From an uncultured Eubacteriales bacterium (GTDB lineage: Bacteria > Bacillota > Clostridia > Lachnospirales > Lachnospiraceae): a DNA stretch of 34,795 nt. Shown piece by piece: positions 8,111 through 15,960 of the stretch. The stretch spans positions 1-34,795 of the forward strand of contig ONED01000015.1 in assembly GCA_900316755.1 (NCBI GenBank). Direction: 5' to 3'. How positions within the stretch are numbered: the first letter of the stretch is position 1; the number at the start of each line of letters is the position of its first letter. The translations under genes and the position numbers were made by a program. The notes below the pieces were generated by a model that saw only the letters and a list, made by a program, of their open reading frames with translations, did no database searches and was not told where the DNA came from.

Positions 8111-9169
8111 ATGGCAAAAAAGATTTTACTGGATGAATTACAGAAGTTTTCCGAAGAAGCTCTTGTGAAAGCCGGAGTGAGTCCGGAGAATGCAGCCATG
8201 GCTGCTGAAGTGCTGATAACCACGGATACATTTGGCGTGGTCACGCATGGGACCAGAAACCTGTATCCATATATTTTAAAGATGGAGGCAGGAGGTCTGG
8301 ATGCGAAAGCAGAACCGACGGTGGTGTGTGAAGGACCGGCTTTTGCAGTCCTGAATGGGAATAAAGCGCTTGGCATGGTATCCGGTTGCAAAGCAATGAA
8401 GCTGGCGATTGAAAAGGCGAAACAGGTCGGAATCGCATATGTCGGGGTCAAGAACAGCTGTCATTTTGGAGCAGCAGGATATTATGCTAATCTTGCGGCA
8501 AAAGAAGGAATGATTGGACTTTCTATGAGCAATGCAGACCCTGTGATTGCAGTCCCGAATGGCAGAAAGAAGGCGATTGGCACAAACCCCTTTGCGTTTG
8601 CTGCTCCTTTAGGAAATGGAAAGAGTATTTTTCTGGACATTGCCCTAAGCAATGTGGCTGCGCTAAAAGTGATTATGGCAAAGGAAAAAGGACAGGCGAT
8701 ACCGAATACATGGCTGGTAGATGAGGAAGGGCTTCCTACCACGGATGCAGAGAAGTTTCCGGCTCATGCAAGCCTGCAACCGATGGCAGCACATAAGGGA
8801 TATGGGCTGGCGATACTGGTGGAACTCTTAAGCTCTGTTGTGACGGGGGCCGGTATGTTAAGCGAGATAGCAAGCTGGAATCTGGATTTATCCTCTGTCA
8901 ATAATGCAGGACACGCTTTTATAGCAATTGATGTATCCAAGATGATGCCGATAGAACAGTTTACAACCCGTATCAATCAAATGGCGGAGGAATTGAAAAA
9001 TGGTCCCAAGGCAAAAGGAGCTGATGCGATTTATCTGCCGGGCGAGATGGAATGGGGTCGGAGAGACAAAGCATTGGAAACCGGTACACTGGAACTTACA
9101 GATGCGATGGCAGACAGTCTTATGAATCTGGCAAAGCATTTGGGGATAGAACTAAACATCAGGAATTAA
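8111..9169 (+). CDS. Ldh_2 family NAD(P)-dependent oxidoreductase (malate / L-lactate / diketogulonate reductase type)
   Basis: First gene of the catabolic operon, 352 residues. It belongs to the Ldh_2 fold family (malate, L-sulfolactate, ureidoglycolate and 2,3-diketo-L-gulonate dehydrogenases), which interconvert 2-hydroxy and 2-keto acids. Signatures seen are NSCHFGAAGYYA (residues 117-128, with the family's catalytic His), GTNPFAFAAP (156-165) and HKGYGLAILVELLSSVVTGA (223-242). Some usual positions differ: the familiar ATS-xx-A-x-GK segment here reads ALSNVAALK, and GGHKGYGL reads AAHKGYGL, which may reflect a different acid substrate. A role in interconverting a sugar-acid intermediate fits the neighbouring KDPG-type aldolase, but the substrate is unknown. 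The ATG is preceded by AGTGAGGT seven bases upstream. Confidence 0.88.
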   Translation: MAKKILLDELQKFSEEALVKAGVSPENAAMAAEVLITTDTFGVVTHGTRNLYPYILKMEAGGLDAKAEPTVVCEGPAFAVLNGNKALGMVSGCKAMKLAIEKAKQVGIAYVGVKNSCHFGAAGYYANLAAKEGMIGLSMSNADPVIAVPNGRKKAIGTNPFAFAAPLGNGKSIFLDIALSNVAALKVIMAKEKGQAIPNTWLVDEEGLPTTDAEKFPAHASLQPMAAHKGYGLAILVELLSSVVTGAGMLSEIASWNLDLSSVNNAGHAFIAIDVSKMMPIEQFTTRINQMAEELKNGPKAKGADAIYLPGEMEWGRRDKALETGTLELTDAMADSLMNLAKHLGIELNIRN

Positions 9170-9187
9170 AAAAAGGAGAAGAAGAAA

Positions 9188-9850
9188 ATGGAAAAAACAC
9201 TGTATGGAATTTTAAAGACGACCGGGATTTGTCCTATTATGGTAGAACCGGAGGTGGAAGCGGCGGTTCCGGCAGCAAGAGCTTTGGTAGAAGGAGGACT
9301 GCCGGTATGTGAGATTCTTATGAGGAATGAAAATTCTCTGAAGTATCTGGAGAACATTGCAAAGGATGTCCCGGAGCTTATTGTTGGCGCAGGTTCAGTT
9401 ATGAACGTAGAGCAGGCAAAAAAAGTGATTGATTTAGGAGCTAAATTTATTGTAATGCCGGGCTTTAATGCAGATGTTGTGGAGCACTGTCTGAAACATG
9501 ATATTTCGGTGCTTCCGGGATGTGTAACAGCGACGGAACTGATGATGGCGGTTAATTATGGCATCCATGTTGTAAAGTTCTATCCTGTTTATCAGATGGG
9601 TGGAACGGAAACTTTTGCACAGTTTAACAATGGTCCTTTTGGTATGATTGAATGGGTCGCAACAGGCGGTCTGGACGGTAAAAACTTCCTGCCGCTTTTG
9701 GAGTGGAGAAATACTCTGGCATGTGGCGGAGACTGGATGTTTGCGGAACACAATGCAATCAACGACAAAAATTATGAGCAGATTGTGAAAAATACACGGC
9801 GGACAATCAACGATGTGCTTGATTTGCGTGCGGCATTGAAAAACAAATAG
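9188..9850 (+). CDS. KDPG/KHG-type class I aldolase with altered phosphate site
   Basis: Aldolase of 220 residues that should cleave a 2-keto-3-deoxy sugar acid (or 4-hydroxy-2-oxo acid) to pyruvate plus an aldehyde. The Schiff-base Lys is in VVKFYPV (Lys130, matching KFFPA in Eda) and the catalytic Glu/Arg are in EILMRNE (Glu42, Arg46). The chain matches E. coli Eda over nearly its whole length. However, the GGSW motif whose Ser helps bind the substrate phosphate is GGDW here (Asp182), and the usual PTGG is ATGG. An acidic residue there argues against a phosphorylated substrate, so a KDG-type, non-phosphorylated substrate is inferred. It lies 18 bases after the Ldh_2 gene, with AAGGAG upstream. 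Confidence 0.9.
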   Translation: MEKTLYGILKTTGICPIMVEPEVEAAVPAARALVEGGLPVCEILMRNENSLKYLENIAKDVPELIVGAGSVMNVEQAKKVIDLGAKFIVMPGFNADVVEHCLKHDISVLPGCVTATELMMAVNYGIHVVKFYPVYQMGGTETFAQFNNGPFGMIEWVATGGLDGKNFLPLLEWRNTLACGGDWMFAEHNAINDKNYEQIVKNTRRTINDVLDLRAALKNK

Positions 9851-9870
9851 AGAGGAAAAAGGTGAGAGTT

Positions 9871-10719
9871 ATGAAGTGTTTGACAGATACGTTCAAATTA
9901 TATAACGGCGTGGAAATTCCCTGTGTGGGCCTTGGAACATGGCAGGCAAATAATGCAGCCACCAAGGCTGCTGTTTTATCCGCACTTTCTTTGGGATACC
10001 GGTTGGTAGACACTGCAGCTGCTTATGGAAATGAATTAGGTGTCGGAGAAGCAATCAAGGCGTGCGGTCTGAAGCGTGAGGAATTTTTTATTACAAGCAA
10101 GCTTCGAAATGCCCATCACGGCTATGATGCTACCATGGAAGCCTTTGAAAAAACGATGGAGAAGCTGGGGCTTGATTATCTGGATTTGTACTTGATTCAC
10201 TGGCCGATTCCGGTACAGTACAGAAGCACATGGAAACCGGCGATGCAGGGGACATGGAAAGCTTTTGAGGAATTGTACAAGGCAGGGAGGATTCGGGCAA
10301 TCGGGGTGAGCAACTTCTTTCCGCATCACATTGAGGCGCTTATGGAAACAGCTACCATAAAACCGATGGTAAATCAGTTAAAGCTCTGTCCGGGGATTAC
10401 CCAGCCGGAAGTCGTGGAATACTGCAGGAAAAATGATATTGTAGTCGAGGCTTACAGTCCCTTTGGTCAAGGCTCTATTTTCAATGATGAGACGATGAAG
10501 AAACTGGCAGAAAAGTATGGAAAATCCGTGGGCCAGCTCTGCCTGCGCTGGTGTCTGCAGATGGGCTTTGTATCTCTTCCAAAATCTGCAAATCCAATGA
10601 GAATCAAGGCAAACGCTGAGATTTTTGATTTCGTGTTATCAGAAGAAGATATGAATGTGATATCCAATCTGACCGGAAGCTGTGGTGAGGCACCGGATTC
10701 TGATAACATTATGTTCTAG
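9871..10719 (+). CDS. Aldo/keto reductase (AKR5-type)
   Basis: NADPH-dependent reductase of 282 residues with an (alpha/beta)8 barrel. The complete catalytic tetrad is visible: Asp and Tyr in VDTAAAYGN, Lys in TSKL and His in LIHWP. The NADPH site is suggested by LPKSANPMRIKAN near the C-terminus. Related enzymes reduce keto-sugars, diketogluconate and short aldehydes, so it may act on a keto-sugar or aldehyde intermediate of this pathway. The ATG at 9871 is preferred because AAAAAGGTGAG lies at good spacing; a GTG at 9862, nine bases upstream and in frame, is an alternative with AGAGGA before it. It sits 20 bases after the aldolase gene in the same operon. Confidence 0.92.
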   Translation: MKCLTDTFKLYNGVEIPCVGLGTWQANNAATKAAVLSALSLGYRLVDTAAAYGNELGVGEAIKACGLKREEFFITSKLRNAHHGYDATMEAFEKTMEKLGLDYLDLYLIHWPIPVQYRSTWKPAMQGTWKAFEELYKAGRIRAIGVSNFFPHHIEALMETATIKPMVNQLKLCPGITQPEVVEYCRKNDIVVEAYSPFGQGSIFNDETMKKLAEKYGKSVGQLCLRWCLQMGFVSLPKSANPMRIKANAEIFDFVLSEEDMNVISNLTGSCGEAPDSDNIMF

Positions 10720-10728
10720 AGGTTGATT

Positions 10729-12201
10729 ATGAGAATAAAAAACAAAAAAACGCTTACAGAGCATGGAAATACGGAAGGAAGAAAGATAGTGGCCGAGCTT
10801 TTAGATGCCGGGTTAGATGCGCTGGATCCCTATTATCGTGTGAAGCAGTTTATCAAACTGGAGAATCATAAAATCATCCTGAATACAGCAGGTTATGAGA
10901 TGAAGGATGATCCCCATGCAGGCTCGGCTGAGTATGATCTGGGGGAGTATGACCGGATTTTTGTAATTGGTGCAGCGAAGGGAATTCAAAGAGCTTCATT
11001 GGCTTTTGAAGATGTTTTAGGAGACTATCTGACCGGCGGGCATGTCATTGGAAAGCATGGAGAACCGGTTGTCCTAAAGAAGATTGGAGTCACACTGGCC
11101 GGGCATCCGGTTCCGGATGAGGCTTGCGTGGAAGGTTGTAAAAAGATAGAGGCGATTGCAGAACAGACGACAGAGCGGGACTTGGTGTTTACCATATTTG
11201 GAAGCGGATGTGGTTCACTTTTTACCTACCCTGCGGAGGGAATTTCCATGGATGATATTTCCCGGTTTACCCATATGATGCAGATCGAAAAAGGCGTGCC
11301 CACCAGTGATTTGAACCAGATTCGAACCCATATAGACAGATTGAAGGGCGGACGAATTACGAGATTACTTTTTCCTGCAACGATGATCCACCTTACAACT
11401 GCAGATCCGTCGAAGATGAATACGCCGGTTTTACGTGCGTCCTACTTTGAAATGCTTCAGAATAATACGTTCTTTCCAACCGTTGCCACAGCATCGACCT
11501 ATGAGGACTGCATTGCAATTTTGAAAAAATGGGATGCATGGGAGGAAACTCCAAAGTCCATTCGGCAGTATCTTCAGGCAGGGACAAAAGAAACAGAGAA
11601 TATGAGTATCGAGGAGTACGAATCTTTCGGTTCTCGGTTCTTTGGTTTGATTTTTAAGGACGCGACCGTTTATCCTGCTGTCCGAAAAAGAGCAAAAGAG
11701 TTGGGCTTACCGTGTATGATGCTTTCTGAATATATGCAGGCGGAGGCAAGGGAAGCAGGGTTTGTCGATTCACAAATCGCTCTGTGCAGTGAAAGGATGA
11801 ACGAACCTTTTTGCGCACCCATTGTTCTGATGTCTTCCGGTGAAACGGTCGTGACCGTTGGGAAAGAAAGCGGAGTCGGTGGAAGAAATCAAGAATACTG
11901 TATCGCAGCCGCCACAAATATTGCAGGCAGCAGCCGGATTGTCATCGGTGCGGTAGACACAGACGGGACAGACGGTCCGGGAGGATTTCAGTGCGTGGGT
12001 GCACCGGAGTGCCTTTCCGGTGCGATTGTGGATGGATATACGATAAGTGAGGCAAAGCAAAAAGGGATAGATATGTGGGAAGCATTAAGAACCCATGGAA
12101 CCAGCGAACCTTTATGGAAGCTGGACTGTGGAATAGAAGCAGAAATCGGTGTTTCGGCACTTGATTTACGAATTATATACATTATGAAGGAGAGGAACTA
12201 A
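10729..12201 (+). CDS. Glycerate 2-kinase (GckA/TtuD type, DUF4147 + MOFRL)
   Basis: Predicted kinase of 490 residues that phosphorylates D-glycerate at C2 to give 2-phosphoglycerate. The N-terminal DUF4147 domain has IGAAKG (Lys84, equivalent to the essential Lys of GAGKA in this family), VPTSDLNQIRTHIDRLKGG and GSGCGS. The C-terminal MOFRL domain has SSGETVVTVG, GGRNQE (384-389) and DTDGTDGPGG. It is longer than the common 410-450 residues, with extra sequence in the middle (about 255-345). The start is ATG 10729, with AGAGG six bases upstream; a TTG six bases earlier overlaps that site. The next gene follows after one base. In context it would take glycerate made by the aldehyde dehydrogenase, or glycerate released from a glycoside, towards PEP. 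Confidence 0.9.
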   Translation: MRIKNKKTLTEHGNTEGRKIVAELLDAGLDALDPYYRVKQFIKLENHKIILNTAGYEMKDDPHAGSAEYDLGEYDRIFVIGAAKGIQRASLAFEDVLGDYLTGGHVIGKHGEPVVLKKIGVTLAGHPVPDEACVEGCKKIEAIAEQTTERDLVFTIFGSGCGSLFTYPAEGISMDDISRFTHMMQIEKGVPTSDLNQIRTHIDRLKGGRITRLLFPATMIHLTTADPSKMNTPVLRASYFEMLQNNTFFPTVATASTYEDCIAILKKWDAWEETPKSIRQYLQAGTKETENMSIEEYESFGSRFFGLIFKDATVYPAVRKRAKELGLPCMMLSEYMQAEAREAGFVDSQIALCSERMNEPFCAPIVLMSSGETVVTVGKESGVGGRNQEYCIAAATNIAGSSRIVIGAVDTDGTDGPGGFQCVGAPECLSGAIVDGYTISEAKQKGIDMWEALRTHGTSEPLWKLDCGIEAEIGVSALDLRIIYIMKERN

Positions 12202-12202
12202 T

Positions 12203-13504
12203 ATGTCAGCAACAACCATTCAGTCAATTCAGGCAAGACAGGTTTATACAAACAGAGGAAACCCGGGGGTAGAGGTCGTGGTGACTACCGAAAATGGCGC
12301 TACCGGAAGGGCAATGTGTACCTCGGGAATCTCCATAGGTACGCATGAAGTAGATTTTACGTTTGATGGAGGTACAAAATTCCGGGGGAAAGGGGTTCAA
12401 AAGGCGGCCAATCGTGTAAAGGAAATCATCGCACCTGCCCTTATCGGCATGGATGCAGCAGACCAGTTGGCTGTAGACCAGGCAATGCTTCGCATTATGC
12501 CGGATGCTAAATTAAAGTTAGGAGGAAATGCAACAGCAGCGACCTCTGCAGCTGTTTTAAAAGCGGGGGCAAATGCTCTTGGAATTCCGCTTTACAGACA
12601 TATTGGAGGCGCGAATGCCATGTATCTTCCGGTTCCGGGCGCTGCGATGGTAGCAGGTCATGACCGGTATGGTGGAGGAATTACGACACCGGGTGGGAAA
12701 CCTACCATGTCCATCATGGCTTTTGGATTTAATACATTTGCAGAAGCCTCTTATGCCTGCTGGGATGTACATACACGTTGGGTAGAAAAAATGAAGAAAA
12801 AATTTGGAGGAACTCCTAATGTCAGAGATTTTATTGTGATTCCGGAGGGTGTTTATACCAGTGACCGTGCCATCTGGGAGGACATGACAAAGACGATTGC
12901 AGAAGCCGGCTATGAAGGGAAAATCGGTTTTCAGATGGATGTGGCTACGGATACCTATCACAACAAAGAGGATGATAAATATTACGGTCTTTTTGACAAG
13001 GAGCCAAAGACAAAGGAACAACTGTTTGAATTCTATATGCAGATGATAAAAGATTATCCATTTGTGATTATCGAGGATCCGTTCAATGAAGATGATTATG
13101 ACACGACGGCAGCCTTTACCAAAGAGTCCGGCATACAGATTGTGGGGGATGATCTCTTTACCACGAATCCTGAGAGAGTTGCGTATGGAATCTCCAAAGA
13201 AGCTGCCAATGCAGTACTCCTTAAAGTAAATCAGATAGGTACGATTTCAGAAGCACTGGAAATGATTCAGTATGCTTATAAGTTTGGCTATGCAGTAATG
13301 CCGTCTGACAGCAGAGGAGAAGGAGCTTCCATCGCGGACTATGCGGTGGGCATTAATGCAGGTTCTGTTCGCGAGAGCGCGATAGGGGAACGGGGCAACC
13401 GATTCCTGGAAATAGAAGAAGAACTGGGCTCGGCTGCAAAGTTTATCGGAGCAAGAGGACTCAAAGGATTCCGAAATCAGCTTCGGGCAGATGGAAAGCT
13501 TTGA
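12203..13504 (+). CDS. Divergent enolase paralogue with substituted substrate pocket
   Basis: Enolase-fold protein of 433 residues, collinear with true enolase. The three Mg ligands are present (Asp246 in QMDVATD, Glu291 in EDPF, Asp316 in VGDDLF) and so is the catalytic-base Lys341 in LLKVNQIGT, all at canonical spacings; Ser44 (SGISIG) matches the Ser39 loop of yeast enolase. However, the SHRSGETED motif reads SDSRGEGAS (368-376), so the His373, Arg374 and Ser375 equivalents are lost. The Lys396 equivalent is Arg390, and the QEFM and DEGGFAP segments are replaced (PTMSIM; IPEGVYTSD). It is therefore unlikely to be the housekeeping enolase. Position after glycerate 2-kinase suggests action on 2-phosphoglycerate or a related acid. 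AAGGAGAGG inside the preceding gene serves as its ribosome binding site. Confidence 0.85.
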   Translation: MSATTIQSIQARQVYTNRGNPGVEVVVTTENGATGRAMCTSGISIGTHEVDFTFDGGTKFRGKGVQKAANRVKEIIAPALIGMDAADQLAVDQAMLRIMPDAKLKLGGNATAATSAAVLKAGANALGIPLYRHIGGANAMYLPVPGAAMVAGHDRYGGGITTPGGKPTMSIMAFGFNTFAEASYACWDVHTRWVEKMKKKFGGTPNVRDFIVIPEGVYTSDRAIWEDMTKTIAEAGYEGKIGFQMDVATDTYHNKEDDKYYGLFDKEPKTKEQLFEFYMQMIKDYPFVIIEDPFNEDDYDTTAAFTKESGIQIVGDDLFTTNPERVAYGISKEAANAVLLKVNQIGTISEALEMIQYAYKFGYAVMPSDSRGEGASIADYAVGINAGSVRESAIGERGNRFLEIEEELGSAAKFIGARGLKGFRNQLRADGKL

Positions 13505-13526
13505 AAAGAGGAAGGAGAGAAAGAGA

Positions 13527-14957
13527 ATGTATCAGCAATATATCAACGGAGCGCTTGTGGATGGACAAGGAAAGGAACTGAAGGTGTACAATCCCGCCAC
13601 CGGTGAGGTGATTGACGTGGTCGGCTGTGCAAATGCCGGTCAGACAGAAGAAGCACTTCAGGCAGCAGAGGCAGCATTCCGGACATGGTCAAAAACATCT
13701 GTAAACGAGAGAGCACAATGGCTTTATAAATTAAAAGAGGCATGTCTGGCAGAAAGAGAGCATCTGATTGAACTTGTATCAGCAGAGTCCGGAAGACCCT
13801 ATCCGGCTGCCTGTGGAGATGTGGACTGGCTGCTTACCAGCCTTTCCTATTATGCGGAGGAAGCAAAACGAATAGACGGAGAGGTGCTGCCACCGCTTCA
13901 TATGGGTGACAAATTGAATTATCAGGTTGTTACAAAACAGCCGCTTGGAGTAACGGTTGGACATCTGGCATGGAATTATCCCCTTGGAAATGCGAGTGTA
14001 AAACTTGCGCCGGCGATTGCAGCGGGATGTACCTGTATCATTAAACCATCCAGCGAGACGCCGCTTGCTACACTCTATGTGGGAGTGATTGCAGAAAAAA
14101 TTGGATTTCCGAAAGGAGTACTCAACATTCTGGCTGGCCCTTCCGGAGAAGTGGCAAAGACGTTAAATGAAAGTGATATTCCAAGGATGGTCACCCTTAT
14201 CGGTTCTTATGAAACCGGTTTGAAGCTCATGCAGCAGAGTGCAACCTCCTTAAAACGATACTCTCTGGAGCTTGGGGGAAACGCACCTGTTGTGGTGATG
14301 CCGGATGCGGATTTAGAGGAAACGGCAGCCAATATTGTTGCAAAGAAAGTAGGCTTTGCCGGACAGACTTGTGTGAATTACAATCGCATTTACATCCATG
14401 ACAGTATTTATGAAGAACTTTGTGACAAGATTGCGGCAGAACTTGCAAAAGTAAAACTTGGCAAATGGAAGGATGAAGGATATGTCATGGGTCCTCTTAT
14501 CAATATGGAAGCCAGAGACAGAATGCTTACGCTTATCCGGGATGCAGTGGATGCAGGGGCAGAGCTTGTCATGGGCGGAGAAATTCCGGAGGGCTTTGAA
14601 AAGGGAAGCTATATGACACCGGCACTCTTAAAGAATGTGAACGATACCATGAGGGTATCCACAGAGGAAATATTCGGTCCCATCATTCCGGTTCAGCCGT
14701 TCCATAATCTGGATGATGCCATAGAGAAGGCAAACAATACGATTTTTGGTCTTTCCGCATATTACTTTGGACACAATGCCAAAGAAATGAGCAAATTCCT
14801 TGAGAATGTGAAGGCGGGAGAAATCTTTGTAAATGGCGGAATTGGAAGTGAGTTTACTCCACATGCAGGTGCCAAGCAGTCCGGTGTGGGCTGTGACAAA
14901 TCCAAATATTCTTTAGAAGAGTATTATGAGATAAAGCTTCTGTCCATTGTTCCGTAA
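13527..14957 (+). CDS. NAD(P)-dependent aldehyde dehydrogenase
   Basis: Aldehyde dehydrogenase of 476 residues with all catalytic positions: Cys282 in GQTCVNYNR, Glu248 in LELGGNAP, Asn150 in HLAWNYPLGN and the cofactor Lys173 in IIKPSSETP. It resembles the succinate-semialdehyde / lactaldehyde / glycolaldehyde group. In this operon the expected role is oxidation of the aldehyde released by one of the two aldolases, for example glyceraldehyde to glycerate, feeding the glycerate 2-kinase (inference from context). A start inside the preceding gene at 13491 is possible, but ATG 13527 has GGAAGGAGAG at ideal spacing and gives the usual N-terminus. Confidence 0.93.
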   Translation: MYQQYINGALVDGQGKELKVYNPATGEVIDVVGCANAGQTEEALQAAEAAFRTWSKTSVNERAQWLYKLKEACLAEREHLIELVSAESGRPYPAACGDVDWLLTSLSYYAEEAKRIDGEVLPPLHMGDKLNYQVVTKQPLGVTVGHLAWNYPLGNASVKLAPAIAAGCTCIIKPSSETPLATLYVGVIAEKIGFPKGVLNILAGPSGEVAKTLNESDIPRMVTLIGSYETGLKLMQQSATSLKRYSLELGGNAPVVVMPDADLEETAANIVAKKVGFAGQTCVNYNRIYIHDSIYEELCDKIAAELAKVKLGKWKDEGYVMGPLINMEARDRMLTLIRDAVDAGAELVMGGEIPEGFEKGSYMTPALLKNVNDTMRVSTEEIFGPIIPVQPFHNLDDAIEKANNTIFGLSAYYFGHNAKEMSKFLENVKAGEIFVNGGIGSEFTPHAGAKQSGVGCDKSKYSLEEYYEIKLLSIVP

Positions 14958-14969
14958 GAGGTGAATGAG

Positions 14970-15950
14970 ATGATGAAGAAAGAGATGGATTTAATCGGCT
15001 TTGGCGACCCATTCTTTGATTTGGTAGTCAAAGTAGAGGAGTTACCAAAGACAAATACCAGTTGTCAGATGCGGGAGTATGGGTTTCAGGGCGGCGGCAA
15101 CGTGCCGACTGCGGTGGTAGCCGCGTCCAGACTGGGGCTTAAAACTTCCCTTATCGGCTGCGTGGGAGATGATTTGTTTGGCAGGGCAGGACTTGCTGAT
15201 TTGAAGTATAACGGGGTGGATGTTTCGAGAATGAGCGTGCAGAAAGGAAAGAAGAGTAATTTTTGCATCTGTGTTACGGAATATGCCATTGAAGGAAAAG
15301 AATTTATCAGCAAACCCGGAGATTTTTCGGATATCAGAACAGAGGAGCTGGATGAGGCTTATATTAAATCTGCAAAAATGCTTCATGTTGCGCTGATTAC
15401 GCCTGCTGTCATAAAGGCCTGTGAATGGATGCATGAAACCGGTGGAAAGGTAAGCATTGATGCGAATTACTATCGACCGCATGTTTATGAAAACTATCAG
15501 CACATTGATATTTTCATCGGTTCGGAGTTGTATTATCACTGTTTTTGTGAGGATAATGGGCTGGAGCCGGAAGATTATCGAAAAAATATGGAGTTACTGA
15601 AAAGCAAAGGACCGGAGATTGTGATTTTTACGTTTGGTTCGGAAGGATGTAAGGGTGTATACGAGGACAAGTATTTTGAAATACCGGCATTTCAGGTAGA
15701 GGTGGTAGATACCACGGGAGCCGGAGATGTCTTCCACGGAGCGTTTGATTATTTTTACCTGCAGGGATGGGATGTGGAGACTTGTGCGCGCTATGCGACA
15801 GGGGTATCCGCAATCAAATGTACCAGACCGGGCGGACGCTCCGGTATACCGACGATTTCGGTTTTGGAAAGCTTTATGAAAACCGGTGAAATTGATTATA
15901 CAGAGATTGACGAGAGAGTCGCACATTATAAGAAAGGAATCAGTATTTGA
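14970..15950 (+). CDS. PfkB-family carbohydrate kinase
   Basis: Ribokinase/PfkB-fold sugar kinase of 326 residues. The N-terminal Gly-rich signature is seen in GFQGGGNVPTAVVAASRLG, and the C-terminal signature DTTGAGDVFHGAF carries the catalytic base Asp253. It presumably phosphorylates a ketose or keto-acid made by the downstream isomerase or the oxidoreductases, ahead of the class II aldolase further along the operon. The exact sugar cannot be inferred. GTG 14961 is in frame, but ATG 14970 is chosen because AGAGGTGA lies five bases before it. Only 12 bases separate it from the aldehyde dehydrogenase. Confidence 0.9.
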   Translation: MMKKEMDLIGFGDPFFDLVVKVEELPKTNTSCQMREYGFQGGGNVPTAVVAASRLGLKTSLIGCVGDDLFGRAGLADLKYNGVDVSRMSVQKGKKSNFCICVTEYAIEGKEFISKPGDFSDIRTEELDEAYIKSAKMLHVALITPAVIKACEWMHETGGKVSIDANYYRPHVYENYQHIDIFIGSELYYHCFCEDNGLEPEDYRKNMELLKSKGPEIVIFTFGSEGCKGVYEDKYFEIPAFQVEVVDTTGAGDVFHGAFDYFYLQGWDVETCARYATGVSAIKCTRPGGRSGIPTISVLESFMKTGEIDYTEIDERVAHYKKGISI

Positions 15951-15960
15951 GGGAAAGATT

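Noticed and set aside
12203..13504. Calling this gene the housekeeping enolase (eno)
   Set aside because: Key substrate-binding residues are substituted and it lies inside a sugar catabolic operon without other glycolytic genes such as gapA, pgk or gpmI.
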